Positions 1 to 7,727 of a stretch of DNA of 37,785 bases are shown here, piece after piece. The notes beneath the pieces are model-generated. The model was given only the letters and a program-made list of their open reading frames with translations, made no database searches and had not been told where the DNA came from. Both the position numbers and the translations under genes were made by a program. Source of the DNA: an uncultured Olsenella sp. (GTDB lineage: Bacteria; Actinomycetota; Coriobacteriia; Coriobacteriales; Atopobiaceae); assembly GCA_900316105.1 (NCBI GenBank), contig ONBR01000017.1:1-37785 (forward strand), given 5' to 3'. Every line of letters starts with the position of its first letter. The first letter of the stretch is position 1.

Positions 1-911
1 CGACGGCGACGACGGGTGTGGAGACGGCGGCGGGTGCGGCGGCGGGCGCGGCAGCGGGTGCGGGTGCGGCGGCGACGGGTGCGGCGGCGGGTGCGGCGAC
101 GGCGGAAGTGAGTTCCGGGATGCTGAGTGTGAGTACCCCAGACGCGGAAGTGAGCACCCCAGGTTCGGTTGTGAGTACCTGTGGCGTGGTTGTGAGTACC
201 CAAGGTTCGGTTGTGAGTACTGATGATGCGGAAGTGGATACCCAAGGTTCGGTTGTGAGTGCCTCCACACGGGAAGACACTCAGGCCGTTTCGGATGTGA
301 GTATCTTCCAGTCCGATGTGAGTAACCCCAGAGCGGAAGTGTGTAACTCGGATACGGTTGTGGGTATTCCCGGGTCGAAAGTGTGTAACGAGGCTTCGGA
401 TGTGTGCGACCTACAGCATCCTGGGGATAGCGAATCTTCTGATGCATTTTATAAAACCGCAGGTAAACGCCTTGCTGTAAAATTCGATACCGCTAAACCT
501 GCACCTGGGTCTGGCCAAGAAGTACACACAACCGAAGCCTGGATACACACAACCGATGCCGAGATACACACATCGAGTGCTGGATTACACACACTCGGTT
601 CGCGGATACTCACTTCTGTTGCTGATTTACACACAACCGAGGACAGTTCGGGCGGGCCAGATGGTGGGTCACTCACTTCCGATGTCCGGATGCACACAAC
701 CGACTCGGAGACGCACACTCCCGTCGCCGAGCCGCACACAACCGGTCCAGAGACGCGCACTCCCGTCGCCGAGACGCGCACAACCGATGTCCGGATGCAC
801 ACAACCGACCAGGAGACGCGCACAACCGACCCGGAGCCGCGCACAACCGGCCCGGAAATACTCACATCCGACTCCGAATCACACACAACCGAACGGGGAG
901 GCAGACGATGA
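1..911 (+). CDS. Partial open frame carrying repeat arrays; possible C-terminal tail of an upstream cob gene
   Basis: The frame is open from the left edge of the window (a GTG at 18 is only the first possible start inside it) to a TGA at 909-911 that overlaps the cbiF ATG at 908 as ATGA. The first 30 or so residues are Gly/Ala-rich. The rest is heptad repeats: V-S-T-type units up to about residue 130, then H-T-T-type units. Both come from the same 21-bp DNA unit read in opposite orientation. No known domain is visible. The ATGA junction matches the other junctions in this operon, and other cob proteins here carry repeat tails, so this may be the low-complexity C-terminus of an upstream gene such as cbiL or cbiD (inference). 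Alternatively it is non-coding DNA that stays open because the period is a multiple of three and the repeats contain no stop. Confidence 0.4.
   Translation, partial: TATTGVETAAGAAAGAAAGAGAAATGAAAGAATAEVSSGMLSVSTPDAEVSTPGSVVSTCGVVVSTQGSVVSTDDAEVDTQGSVVSASTREDTQAVSDVSIFQSDVSNPRAEVCNSDTVVGIPGSKVCNEASDVCDLQHPGDSESSDAFYKTAGKRLAVKFDTAKPAPGSGQEVHTTEAWIHTTDAEIHTSSAGLHTLGSRILTSVADLHTTEDSSGGPDGGSLTSDVRMHTTDSETHTPVAEPHTTGPETRTPVAETRTTDVRMHTTDQETRTTDPEPRTTGPEILTSDSESHTTERGGRR
103..409 (+). repeat. 21-bp tandem array, forward orientation, 15 units
   Basis: Units start at 103, 124, 145, 166, 187, 208, 229, 250, 271, 292, 313, 334, 355, 376 and 397, with no phase drift. The consensus is CGG(T/A)(T/A)GTG(A/T)GTAC followed by about 8 variable bases. 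The unit at 271 is degenerate. Clean examples are CGGTTGTGAGTAC at 166-178 and 208-220. A 21-bp period places every word on the same face of B-form DNA. The period also equals seven codons, so the array encodes heptads such as VVSTQGS in the plus frame. Confidence 0.93.
410..521. promoter_or_regulatory. Array-free centre between the two convergent repeat blocks, AT-richer
   Basis: This 112-bp stretch separates the forward and reverse arrays. It contains a self-complementary TTTTATAAAA around 447-456 and an inverted pair, GCAGGT at 459-464 with ACCTGC at 497-502, centred near 480. It is clearly AT-richer than the rest of the operon, so it is the most likely place for a promoter or protein assembly point. 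I could not find a convincing -35/-10 pair, so the regulatory reading is inference. Confidence 0.35.
522..891 (-). repeat. 21-bp tandem array, reverse orientation, 18 units
   Basis: Units start at 522 and recur every 21 bp to 879 (522, 543, 564, 585, 606, 627, 648, 669 and so on), again with no drift. Read on the plus strand the word is (A/G)TACACACAACCG, the reverse complement of the left array's word. The unit at 648 is largely degenerate, and some units carry CGCAC in place of CACAC. The array ends four bases before GGGGAGG, the cbiF ribosome binding site at 895-901. Same word, same period and opposite orientation mean the conserved entity is the DNA word and not a peptide. Confidence 0.93.
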
Positions 912-1726
912 TTCACTTTGTGGGCGCAGGCCCTGGTGCGGAAGACCTGATCACGGTCCGCGGCGCAGAGCTTCTTGGCCAGGCTGACCTGGTAATCTAT
1001 GCCGGGTCGCTGGTGAACCCCAGCCTTCTGGATCGCTACTGCCGACCTGACGCAAAGGTCCTGAACTCCGCCACCATGACCCTGGAGGAGGTCGTCGCGT
1101 CGATGACCGAGGCGGAGCGCGCGGGAAAGACGACCGTCCGCCTCCACACCGGCGACCCCTCTCTCTACGGCGCGATTCGCGAGCAAATGGACGCCCTCGA
1201 TCGCGCGCACATCCCCTACGACGTGACGCCTGGCGTCTCGGCATTCAGCGGAGCCGCGGCGGCCTTGCGGGCCGAGTACACCCTGCCCGCCGTCTCGCAG
1301 TCGGTCATCATCACACGCATGGAGGGTCGGACGCCGGTTCCAGCTGGCGAGAAGCTGCACGATTTGGCCCTCCACGGCTGCACGATGGTTCTCTTTCTGT
1401 CGGCTGGCCTCCTGGAAAAGGTGCAGGATGAGCTCCTGCAGGGTGCCTACACCGAGGACACCCCGGCGGCCATCGTCTACAAGGCCACCTGGCCCGACCA
1501 GCGGATTGTCAACTGCACCGTGGGCACTCTGGCTGCGGCGGCCCGCGAGAACGGCATCAATCGCACGGCACTGATTACGGTCGGAGGTTTCCTGGGCGCC
1601 AGCTACGACCGCTCTGAGCTGTATAATCCCGCCTTCGAGACAGGTTTTCGAAAGGCGACAGCGGCGCCTCCGACCGAGGACACGTCAGCCAGCGGAAAGG
1701 CAAAGGAGAGCCATGGGCAAGACTAA
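908..1726 (+). CDS. cbiF: Cobalt-precorrin-4 C11-methyltransferase
   Basis: This enzyme methylates C11 of cobalt-precorrin-4 with S-adenosylmethionine, a mid-pathway step of anaerobic corrin-ring synthesis in the cytoplasm. The 272 residues begin with the SAM-binding glycine loop FVGAGPGAEDLITVRG and continue with the family signatures VIYAGSLVNPSLL, LHTGDPSLYGA and TPGVSAFSGAAA. Length fits the CbiF/CobM family (about 250-260) plus a short tail. The ATG at 908 has GGGGAGG at 895-901. It overlaps the upstream open frame by ATGA and the next gene by 14 bases. The presence of CbiG downstream favours the anaerobic substrate over the aerobic CobM one (inference). Confidence 0.95.
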   Translation: MIHFVGAGPGAEDLITVRGAELLGQADLVIYAGSLVNPSLLDRYCRPDAKVLNSATMTLEEVVASMTEAERAGKTTVRLHTGDPSLYGAIREQMDALDRAHIPYDVTPGVSAFSGAAAALRAEYTLPAVSQSVIITRMEGRTPVPAGEKLHDLALHGCTMVLFLSAGLLEKVQDELLQGAYTEDTPAAIVYKATWPDQRIVNCTVGTLAAAARENGINRTALITVGGFLGASYDRSELYNPAFETGFRKATAAPPTEDTSASGKAKESHGQD

Positions 1727-3944
1727 CGAGAGTTTCGTGCAAGAGACCCGCGTGTCACTGGTCGCCTTCACGCGAGCTGGCTGCAAACTGGCACGCAGGA
1801 TTGCCATAGCCCTGGATCCGTCCGTCGTGAATGCGGGCGACAGGGACATCGCGTGGTCGAACTTCCGCGACGTGACTCCCTCGGTGCTTGATGGGGGTCA
1901 GCTTGCCGCCAGAACGTCAGCTGGGGGACAGCCAGCGGCCAGTCAGCGCGACGGTGCTGACGTTGCCGCAAGCTTGCACTACCGTGTCGAGGAGATTGTG
2001 ACCACCGAGCGGATCTCGACCGACTGCGGCCTTGCCTCCTATGGGACGAGCCTCTCGGCCTGGGTTGCCGACCGCTTCGAGCAGGGCCGGGCGCTGGTCT
2101 TTGTCGGCGCGTCGGGCATCGCCGTGCGCGCCATCGCCCCCTTTGTCCAGGACAAGATGCACGACCCCGCAGTCGTCAGCGTGGACGAGAAAGGCGTCTA
2201 TGTGGTGCCCCTTCTTTCGGGACACGTGGGTGGGGCCAACGACCTGGCGCGTGCGATAGCCCGCATTACCGCAGGTCAGGCGGTTATCTCGACTGCCACT
2301 GACGTCAACGGCATCTTTGCCGTGGACGTCTGGGCAAAGTCCCAGGAGCTCACGATGGTGGAACGCGACGTGGCAAAGGAGGTCTCGGCCCGTCTGCTTG
2401 CGGGCGACCGCGTGGGCTTCGCGTCGGATTTTCCCGTGGAGGGCGAGCTCCCGGCGGAGCTCGTCGGGGGAGCGACTGGCGCGGACTTGCCCGTGGGAAT
2501 CTGCGTGACGCTCGACGGCGACAAGAGCCCCTTCCAGCGGACCCTTCACCTTCTGCCCCGCATCGCCTGCGTAGGCGTGGGCTGCAAGAGGGACACCGAG
2601 CCAGACCTCCTGCGTCGTCGGGTCATGAGCGTCCTGGCTCGCGCGGGCATCGACCCCGGTGCCGTGTCTGTCTTGGCGACCATTGACGTAAAGAAGGACG
2701 AGCTAGCTGTCACGCAGCTGGCGGCCGATCGAGGCTGGGAGCTCCGGACCTTCACGGCCCAGGAGCTGACGGCGGTGCCAGGTGACTTTGCGGGCTCGGA
2801 CTTTGTGAAGGAGACCGTGGGCGTCGACAACGTCTGCGAACGAGCTGCTGTGGCGGCGTCGGCTGGCGGCAAGCTGGCTGTGAGCAAGCAGGCAGCTGAC
2901 GGCGTGACCGTTGCCGTGGCCCTGGCTGACCCCCAGCTGACCTGGAAGTCCGGGACCACCGTTGCCGCACCAGCTGCCAGCCAGTCAGCCAGCGGCCAGT
3001 CAGCCGACGTCCAGTCAGCCAGCGGCCAGTCAGCCGCAAGTGAGTCCACTCACGAGCCCACCTATGTTCCCCGTGGCCTCCTGTCCATCGTGGGACTTGG
3101 CCCTGGTGCGAGAGACGACCTGACCATTCGCGCTCGCAAGGCCCTGGCATCCAGCGAACTCATCGTGGGTTACTCGGTCTATGTTGACCTGGTTCATGAG
3201 CTCTATCCCGACAAGCCGATCCTGACCACGCCCATGCGCGGGGAAGTCAAGCGCTGCCAGATGGCCTTGGACGAGGCGGCTCGCGGTAGGCATGTGGCCA
3301 TGGTCTGCTCCGGTGATCCTGGCATCTACGGTATGGCCGGCCTCTGCTACGAGCTCAACGACAAGGCTCACGCGGCTTGCCAGCAGCCCGTAAACATCGA
3401 GGTCATCCCTGGTGTTACGGCTGCAAACGGTGGTGCGGCCGTCCTGGGCGCGCCACTGATGCACGACTTTGCGGTCATCTCGCTCTCGGACCTGATGACT
3501 CCCAAGGAAAAGATTCGTGCTCGTCTGGAAGCAGCGGCTGCATCCGACATGGTGATTGTCCTCTACAATCCCTCCTCGCGCAAACGCGCTGATTACCTGC
3601 GCCGCGCCTGCGACATCATGCTCCAGCACAAGTCGCCTGAGACCGTCTGCGGCATCGTCCGCAACATCGGCCGTGAGGGGCAGTCTTGGCAGGTGATGAC
3701 CCTGGCCAACCTGCGCGAGGCGCAGACGGACATGTTCACCACGGTCTACGTGGGCAACGCCTCCACGCGGATCGTCGACGCTCGCATGGTTACTCCGCGT
3801 GGCTACAAGCTGGATGGGGACGAGGGCGACGTAGCGGAGAAGCCAGCCGACCAGGCGTCAGCTGACCGTCAGTCAGCCCGCCGCAAGCCATTGCTGCTGG
3901 CGCGACTGACGGGATTTTTCCGCCGCTGGAAGGACCGCTCGTGA
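1713..3944 (+). CDS. cbiGH: Fused CbiG (cobalt-precorrin-5A hydrolase) and CbiH/CobJ (C17-methyltransferase)
   Basis: This 743-residue protein joins two successive-type corrin enzymes. Residues 1 to about 390 are CbiG, which opens the delta-lactone and releases the C20 fragment; see FVGASGIAVRAIAPFV, PLLSGHVGGANDLA, STATDVNGIFAVD and the C-terminal domain from IACVGVGCKRDTE. Residues from about 450 to 700 are the C17 methyltransferase CbiH/CobJ, which performs ring contraction; see SIVGLGPGARDDLTIRARKA, CSGDPGIYGMAG, VIPGVTAANGGAA, VLYNPSSRKR and the GRE.Q motif region. Three low-complexity Ala/Ser/Gln segments lie within CbiG (about 56-80), in the linker (about 417-446, pentapeptides ASGQS) and near the C-terminus. 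The ATG follows AAAGGAGA. The stop overlaps the next start as GTGA. Confidence 0.93.
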   Translation: MGKTNESFVQETRVSLVAFTRAGCKLARRIAIALDPSVVNAGDRDIAWSNFRDVTPSVLDGGQLAARTSAGGQPAASQRDGADVAASLHYRVEEIVTTERISTDCGLASYGTSLSAWVADRFEQGRALVFVGASGIAVRAIAPFVQDKMHDPAVVSVDEKGVYVVPLLSGHVGGANDLARAIARITAGQAVISTATDVNGIFAVDVWAKSQELTMVERDVAKEVSARLLAGDRVGFASDFPVEGELPAELVGGATGADLPVGICVTLDGDKSPFQRTLHLLPRIACVGVGCKRDTEPDLLRRRVMSVLARAGIDPGAVSVLATIDVKKDELAVTQLAADRGWELRTFTAQELTAVPGDFAGSDFVKETVGVDNVCERAAVAASAGGKLAVSKQAADGVTVAVALADPQLTWKSGTTVAAPAASQSASGQSADVQSASGQSAASESTHEPTYVPRGLLSIVGLGPGARDDLTIRARKALASSELIVGYSVYVDLVHELYPDKPILTTPMRGEVKRCQMALDEAARGRHVAMVCSGDPGIYGMAGLCYELNDKAHAACQQPVNIEVIPGVTAANGGAAVLGAPLMHDFAVISLSDLMTPKEKIRARLEAAAASDMVIVLYNPSSRKRADYLRRACDIMLQHKSPETVCGIVRNIGREGQSWQVMTLANLREAQTDMFTTVYVGNASTRIVDARMVTPRGYKLDGDEGDVAEKPADQASADRQSARRKPLLLARLTGFFRRWKDRS
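2976..3045 (+). repeat. 15-bp tandem repeat in the CbiG-CbiH linker
   Basis: About four copies of a 15-bp unit GCCAGCGGCCAGTCA (one variant GCCGACGTCCAGTCA) encode ASGQS-type pentapeptides exactly at the domain boundary. The core word GCCAGCGGCCAG also occurs at 1931-1942 in the same gene, seven times in degenerate form at the start of the next gene, and once in the GH5 linker at 12678-12689. Confidence 0.85.
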
Positions 3945-4873
3945 GTCCCTTACCGGTGGAAAAGTCGTCAGCCAGCGGCCAGCCCGTGCCAGCCAGCCGC
4001 CAGCCCGTGGCAGCCAGCGGCCAGCACGCGGCAGCCAGCGGCCAGCACGCGCCAGCCAGCGGCCAGCCCGCGACAGCCAGCGGCCAGCACGCGGCAGCCA
4101 GCCGCCAGTCCCCACGCAAGGTCCTGGTCTTTGGCGGGACCAGCGAGGGCCGTGAGCTGGTCTCTTGGCTGGCAGCGCGAGCTGACTGCCAGATAACTGC
4201 CAGCTCGGCGACAGACTACGGCGGCTCCCTCATCCAGGAGGGGCCGCGCGTCAGGTCCCTGGCAGGTCGCCTGCCCGAGGCGGAGATCGAGGCCCTGATG
4301 CGCCGCGAGAGATTCACCTGTGTCGTTGACGCGACCCATCCCTACGCAACGTCCATCACGGCCAGCATCGAGCGGGCCGCCAAGTCAACGGGCACGCCCC
4401 TCCTTCGTCTCCTGCGCGAGGGCGAGCCCGAGGGACCCTGGCTCGGCGCTCGCGATGCCGCCGACGCCGCACGCATGCTGGCCAGCCTTCCTGGCAGAAT
4501 CCTCCTCACTACCGGCAGCAAGGACCTGCCCGTCTTTTCCGCGGGGATCCCGGACTTCGCCGAGCGCACCTACGCTCGGGTCCTGCCCGTTCTGGCCTCC
4601 ATCCAGGCGACGTTGGATGTGGGACTGGCCGCCAGCCACGTGATAGCCATGCAGGGCCCCTTCTCACAGGAGCTCAACAGCGCCCTGATCCGTCAACTGG
4701 GAATTGACATCCTGGTGACAAAGGCCTCGGGCAGAAGCGGTGGATTCGAGGAGAAGGTCGCGGCTGCTCAGGAATGTGGCTGCAAGCTGCTGGTCATCCA
4801 CCGGCCCCTGCAGGAAGAGGGACTGAGCTTTGTGGAGGTCCAGCGGGAACTTGCCCAGCGTTTCGGGCTCTAG
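3941..4873 (+). CDS. cbiJ: Cobalt-precorrin-6A reductase with repeat N-terminus
   Basis: CbiJ/CobK reduces the C18-C19 double bond of (cobalt-)precorrin-6A with a nicotinamide cofactor. The catalytic domain starts only at about residue 58: KVLVFGGTSEGRELV (dinucleotide-binding loop), then VVDATHPYA, LLTTGSKDL, AMQGPFSQELN and LVTKASGRSGGFEEK, all typical of the family. The normal length is about 250 residues; here 310. The extra N-terminus is seven 7-residue repeats of the ASGQHAA type. The GTG at 3941 overlaps the previous stop (GTGA), and no other good start lies between it and the domain, so the repeat segment is probably translated. Confidence 0.92.
   Translation: MSPLPVEKSSASGQPVPASRQPVAASGQHAAASGQHAPASGQPATASGQHAAASRQSPRKVLVFGGTSEGRELVSWLAARADCQITASSATDYGGSLIQEGPRVRSLAGRLPEAEIEALMRRERFTCVVDATHPYATSITASIERAAKSTGTPLLRLLREGEPEGPWLGARDAADAARMLASLPGRILLTTGSKDLPVFSAGIPDFAERTYARVLPVLASIQATLDVGLAASHVIAMQGPFSQELNSALIRQLGIDILVTKASGRSGGFEEKVAAAQECGCKLLVIHRPLQEEGLSFVEVQRELAQRFGL
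3971..4112 (+). repeat. 21-bp tandem repeat at the 5' end of cbiJ, seven units
   Basis: Units begin at 3971, 3992, 4013, 4034, 4055, 4076 and 4097 with the form GCCAGC(G/C)GCCAGC(C/A)CG(T/C)G plus three bases. The period is 21 bp as in the array at 103-891, but the word is unrelated. It encodes ASGQ/RxxA heptads. Confidence 0.9.
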
Positions 4874-4894
4874 GACGAAAGGGAGCGTAGGACA

Positions 4895-6217
4895 ATGCAG
4901 ACAAGTGACAGCTTGAACCGTCGCGTCTATCTGGTTGGTATCGGCATGGGCAATGTCGGCACCCTGACCCTGGCGGGTCGCGACGCCATCGCCCAGAGCC
5001 AGCTGGTCATCGGGGCCGACAGGGTACTGGCAGCGGCATGGGAAGCCGGCCTCTGCCAGGTGGATGCGGAGCTCGTCCAGGCAAAGAAGTCCGACCGCAT
5101 CATCGACCAGGTCCTGGCGTCCGACGCCCCCTGCGTCAGCATCCTCTTTTCCGGTGACACGGGCTTCTACAGCGGGGCGACGATCCTTGGGCGCAAGCTG
5201 GGCGCACTCGTCCGCGAGGGGAAGCTACCTGCAAAGCTGCAGGTCATCCCTGGTGTCTCGTCCCTGAGCTACTTCTGTGCCCTCCTGGGGACATCCTGGC
5301 AGGACGCCTTCGTGGTCTCTTTGCACGGGCGAAGCGGCAACGCTGCGGGCGCCGTCCAGACACACGAGAAGACCTTCTTTCTCACGGGCGGACAGGCCAA
5401 GGCCCAGGACATCTGCCGGGAGCTCGTCCGCGCGGGTCTGGGTGACGTGACCGTGAGTGCGGGGGAGAACCTCTCCTATCCCAGCGAGCGGGTCGTCACG
5501 GGTACGGCGGCTGAGCTGGCTCGCATGAGCTTTGCCGACCTGACCGTCTTGCTGGCACACAACGAGCATCCCGTCAGCTGCCCGCCGGCTGCACCCGGTC
5601 TGCCAGACGCAAGCTTCCTGCGAGACAGCCACACGCCCATGACCAAGGAAGAGATTCGCGCGCTTGTTATCAGCAAGCTTCGCCTGGCTCCCGACAGTCT
5701 GGTTTGGGACGTTGGTGCGGGAACGGGCTCCGTCAGCGTCGAGGCCGCACTTGCCGCCAGCTGGGGGCAAGTCTATGCCGTCGAGCGCAAGGATGCCGCG
5801 CTCGAACTGCTGGAGCAGAATCGCAAGCGCTTCGGTCTGACCAACCTGCATGTCGTTGCGGGCGAGGCACCTCAGGCCCTGGATGGCCTGCCGGCTCCCG
5901 ACCGGGTCTTCGTCGGTGGGTCTGCTGGTGGCTTCGCGGAGATCGTCTCCGCTGCCCTGGCGGCAAATCCGTCCGCCCGTATCGTGGCCACTTGCATCAC
6001 CCTGGAGACCCTGGGCGTCGCCCTTGCCACGCTTGGGGGAGAGGGCTTGACGAATCTGGAGGTCGTGCAGGTGAGCGTGGCGCGCGGCCGCGAGGCGGGA
6101 CCTTATCACCTGATGATGGGGCAGAACCCGGTCTACATCCTGAGCGCCGACGGCGCCGGGATCGCTGCCGACTCGGTGCCGCCCGACACCCCGAAGGGCG
6201 GCGCCCATGCCAGTTAG
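4895..6217 (+). CDS. cbiET: CbiE-CbiT fusion: cobalt-precorrin-7 C5- and -6B C15-methyltransferase (decarboxylating)
   Basis: One 440-residue polypeptide carries both methylation activities at C5 and C15 and removes the C12 acetate carboxyl, giving cobalt-precorrin-8. Residues about 10-210 are the CbiE-type tetrapyrrole methylase (VYLVGIGMGNVGTLTLAGRDA, LFSGDTGFYSGA, VIPGVSSLSYFCA). Residues about 240-425 are the CbiT-type class I methyltransferase with the SAM loop LVWDVGAGTGSVSVEAA. The fusion equals CobL of the aerobic route and is common. The ATG at 4895 follows AAAGGGAG, 21 bp after cbiJ. The 3' end overlaps cbiA by 11 bases. Confidence 0.95.
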   Translation: MQTSDSLNRRVYLVGIGMGNVGTLTLAGRDAIAQSQLVIGADRVLAAAWEAGLCQVDAELVQAKKSDRIIDQVLASDAPCVSILFSGDTGFYSGATILGRKLGALVREGKLPAKLQVIPGVSSLSYFCALLGTSWQDAFVVSLHGRSGNAAGAVQTHEKTFFLTGGQAKAQDICRELVRAGLGDVTVSAGENLSYPSERVVTGTAAELARMSFADLTVLLAHNEHPVSCPPAAPGLPDASFLRDSHTPMTKEEIRALVISKLRLAPDSLVWDVGAGTGSVSVEAALAASWGQVYAVERKDAALELLEQNRKRFGLTNLHVVAGEAPQALDGLPAPDRVFVGGSAGGFAEIVSAALAANPSARIVATCITLETLGVALATLGGEGLTNLEVVQVSVARGREAGPYHLMMGQNPVYILSADGAGIAADSVPPDTPKGGAHAS

Positions 6218-7727
6218 CGTCCCTCGCCTGGTCGTATCTGCACCCGCGAGCGGTGGCGGAAAGACCACCGTGACCTGCGGACTCCTGCGTGCCTTCCAGC
6301 GGCGGGGCCTTCGCCTGCAGGCCTGCAAGTGCGGTCCCGACTACATCGACCCTCTCTTTCACGAGCGAGTGATTGGCGTTCCCTCGCGGAACCTGGACCT
6401 CTTTGTGAGCAGTGCCGAGGACGTCTGCCGGCTCCTCGCGGGCGTGCCTGACGGGGCCGTCGGTGCGACCCAGCCTGCTGGCGACCCTGCTGGCCGCGCT
6501 TCTGGTCCCGTCGACCTGACGATCGTCGAGGGGGTCATGGGCTACTACGACGGCGTTGCCGTGAGCGACCAGGCCTCCAGCTGGGACCTGGCCCGCACGA
6601 CTCAGAGCCCGACCATCCTGGTGGTGGACTGCCGCGGGCGGGCGCGTTCCCTGGCGGCCGAGGTCCTGGGCTTTTTGCGTCTGCGTGAACCCAGCTGCAT
6701 CCGCGGAATCATCCTGAACCGCGTCTCGCAGATGATGTATCCCCAGTTAAAGGCCCTCATCGAGGAAGAGACGGGCGTGTCGGTGCTGGGCTTTCTGCCC
6801 CGGCTGGACGACTGCAGCCTAAAGAGTCGCCACCTGGGTCTGGTCGGCGCGGACGAGGTGGAGGACCTGCAAGCCAGACTCGACCGCCTGGCCGACGCCA
6901 TGGAGCAGACCGTCGACCTGGACGGCCTCCTGGACTTGGCTCGCATGGCGCCAGCCTTGGACCCCGCGCCGCGCCAACTGGATCCTGTGGCGAGCCCGGG
7001 CTGCCCCGTGCGAATCGCCCTGGCGCGGGACCTGGCCTTCTGCTTCTACTATGCTGACGGCCTCGGGACCTTGGAGTCTCTTGGCGCAGAGTTGGTGCCA
7101 TTCTCGCCGCTGACTGACGGTCAGCTGCCTGCAGACATCGACGGCCTCTATCTGGGCGGCGGATATCCCGAACTTCATGCCAGTCAGCTGGAAGCTAACG
7201 TCAGTCTGCACCAGCAGATTGCCGGTCTGGTAGCTGCTGGCTTGCCGACAGTTGCCGAGTGCGGCGGCTTCATGTACCTGCAGGAGTCCATCGAGGATAT
7301 GGAGGGGCGTCCTCACCAGATGGTTGGCCTCCTACCGGGTCGCGCCTACAAGACGGACCATCTTCGTCGCTTTGGCTACGTGACCATGGAGGCAAGCAAG
7401 GACGGGCTTCTGGCCGAGGCGGGCCAGACCCTGCGCGCCCACGGGCTCCACTACTGGGATAGCGAGGCACCGGGGGAGGACTTCCACGCGCAGAAGCCCC
7501 AGTCGCGCAGGTCCTGGGACTGCTGCGTGACGACGCCGACCCTCTATGCCGGATACCCGCACCTGAACTTCTACAGCGAGCCCGTCGCGGCCCGCCGTTT
7601 CGTGGAAGCCTGTCTGCACCACCGCGACGCCCGACTCGCCGCGAGTGCGGGCACCCGGGCCGACTCCGCCGCCGGCTCCGCCCGCCCCGTCGCCGCCAGT
7701 CCCGACACTGAGGGAGGCGCTCGATGA
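6207..7727 (+). CDS. cbiA: Cobyrinate a,c-diamide synthase
   Basis: CbiA amidates the a and c acetate side chains of cob(II)yrinate using glutamine and ATP. The 506-residue protein has the N-terminal dethiobiotin-synthetase-like ATPase (SAPASGGGKTTVTCGLL, then KCGPDYIDPLFH and VEGVMGYYDG) and a C-terminal class I glutamine amidotransferase domain (LYLGGGYPELHA, then AECGGFMYL with the nucleophilic Cys). The final 35 residues or so are an Ala/Ser-rich tail not needed for the fold. The ATG at 6207 lies inside the end of cbiET; the stop overlaps the cbiB start as ATGA. Confidence 0.95.
   Translation: MPVSVPRLVVSAPASGGGKTTVTCGLLRAFQRRGLRLQACKCGPDYIDPLFHERVIGVPSRNLDLFVSSAEDVCRLLAGVPDGAVGATQPAGDPAGRASGPVDLTIVEGVMGYYDGVAVSDQASSWDLARTTQSPTILVVDCRGRARSLAAEVLGFLRLREPSCIRGIILNRVSQMMYPQLKALIEEETGVSVLGFLPRLDDCSLKSRHLGLVGADEVEDLQARLDRLADAMEQTVDLDGLLDLARMAPALDPAPRQLDPVASPGCPVRIALARDLAFCFYYADGLGTLESLGAELVPFSPLTDGQLPADIDGLYLGGGYPELHASQLEANVSLHQQIAGLVAAGLPTVAECGGFMYLQESIEDMEGRPHQMVGLLPGRAYKTDHLRRFGYVTMEASKDGLLAEAGQTLRAHGLHYWDSEAPGEDFHAQKPQSRRSWDCCVTTPTLYAGYPHLNFYSEPVAARRFVEACLHHRDARLAASAGTRADSAAGSARPVAASPDTEGGAR

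Noticed and set aside
103..891. CRISPR array
   Set aside because: Units are 13 bp with 8-bp intervals, the two halves are in opposite orientation, and no cas gene is present.
103..891. Iteron-type replication origin
   Set aside because: The 21-bp direct repeats around an AT-rich centre look iteron-like, but there is no rep gene and the region sits tightly against a chromosomal biosynthetic operon.
449..1375. Long minus-strand open frame across the reverse array and cbiF
   Set aside because: It is antisense to cbiF and made of reverse-translated repeats. It has no recognisable domain, and its openness follows from GC-rich codon bias.
2295..2301. Cobalamin riboswitch B12 box (GCCACTG)
   Set aside because: The only match I noticed lies inside the conserved CbiG coding segment STATDVNG. 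No riboswitch-like leader was seen before any cob gene in the window.
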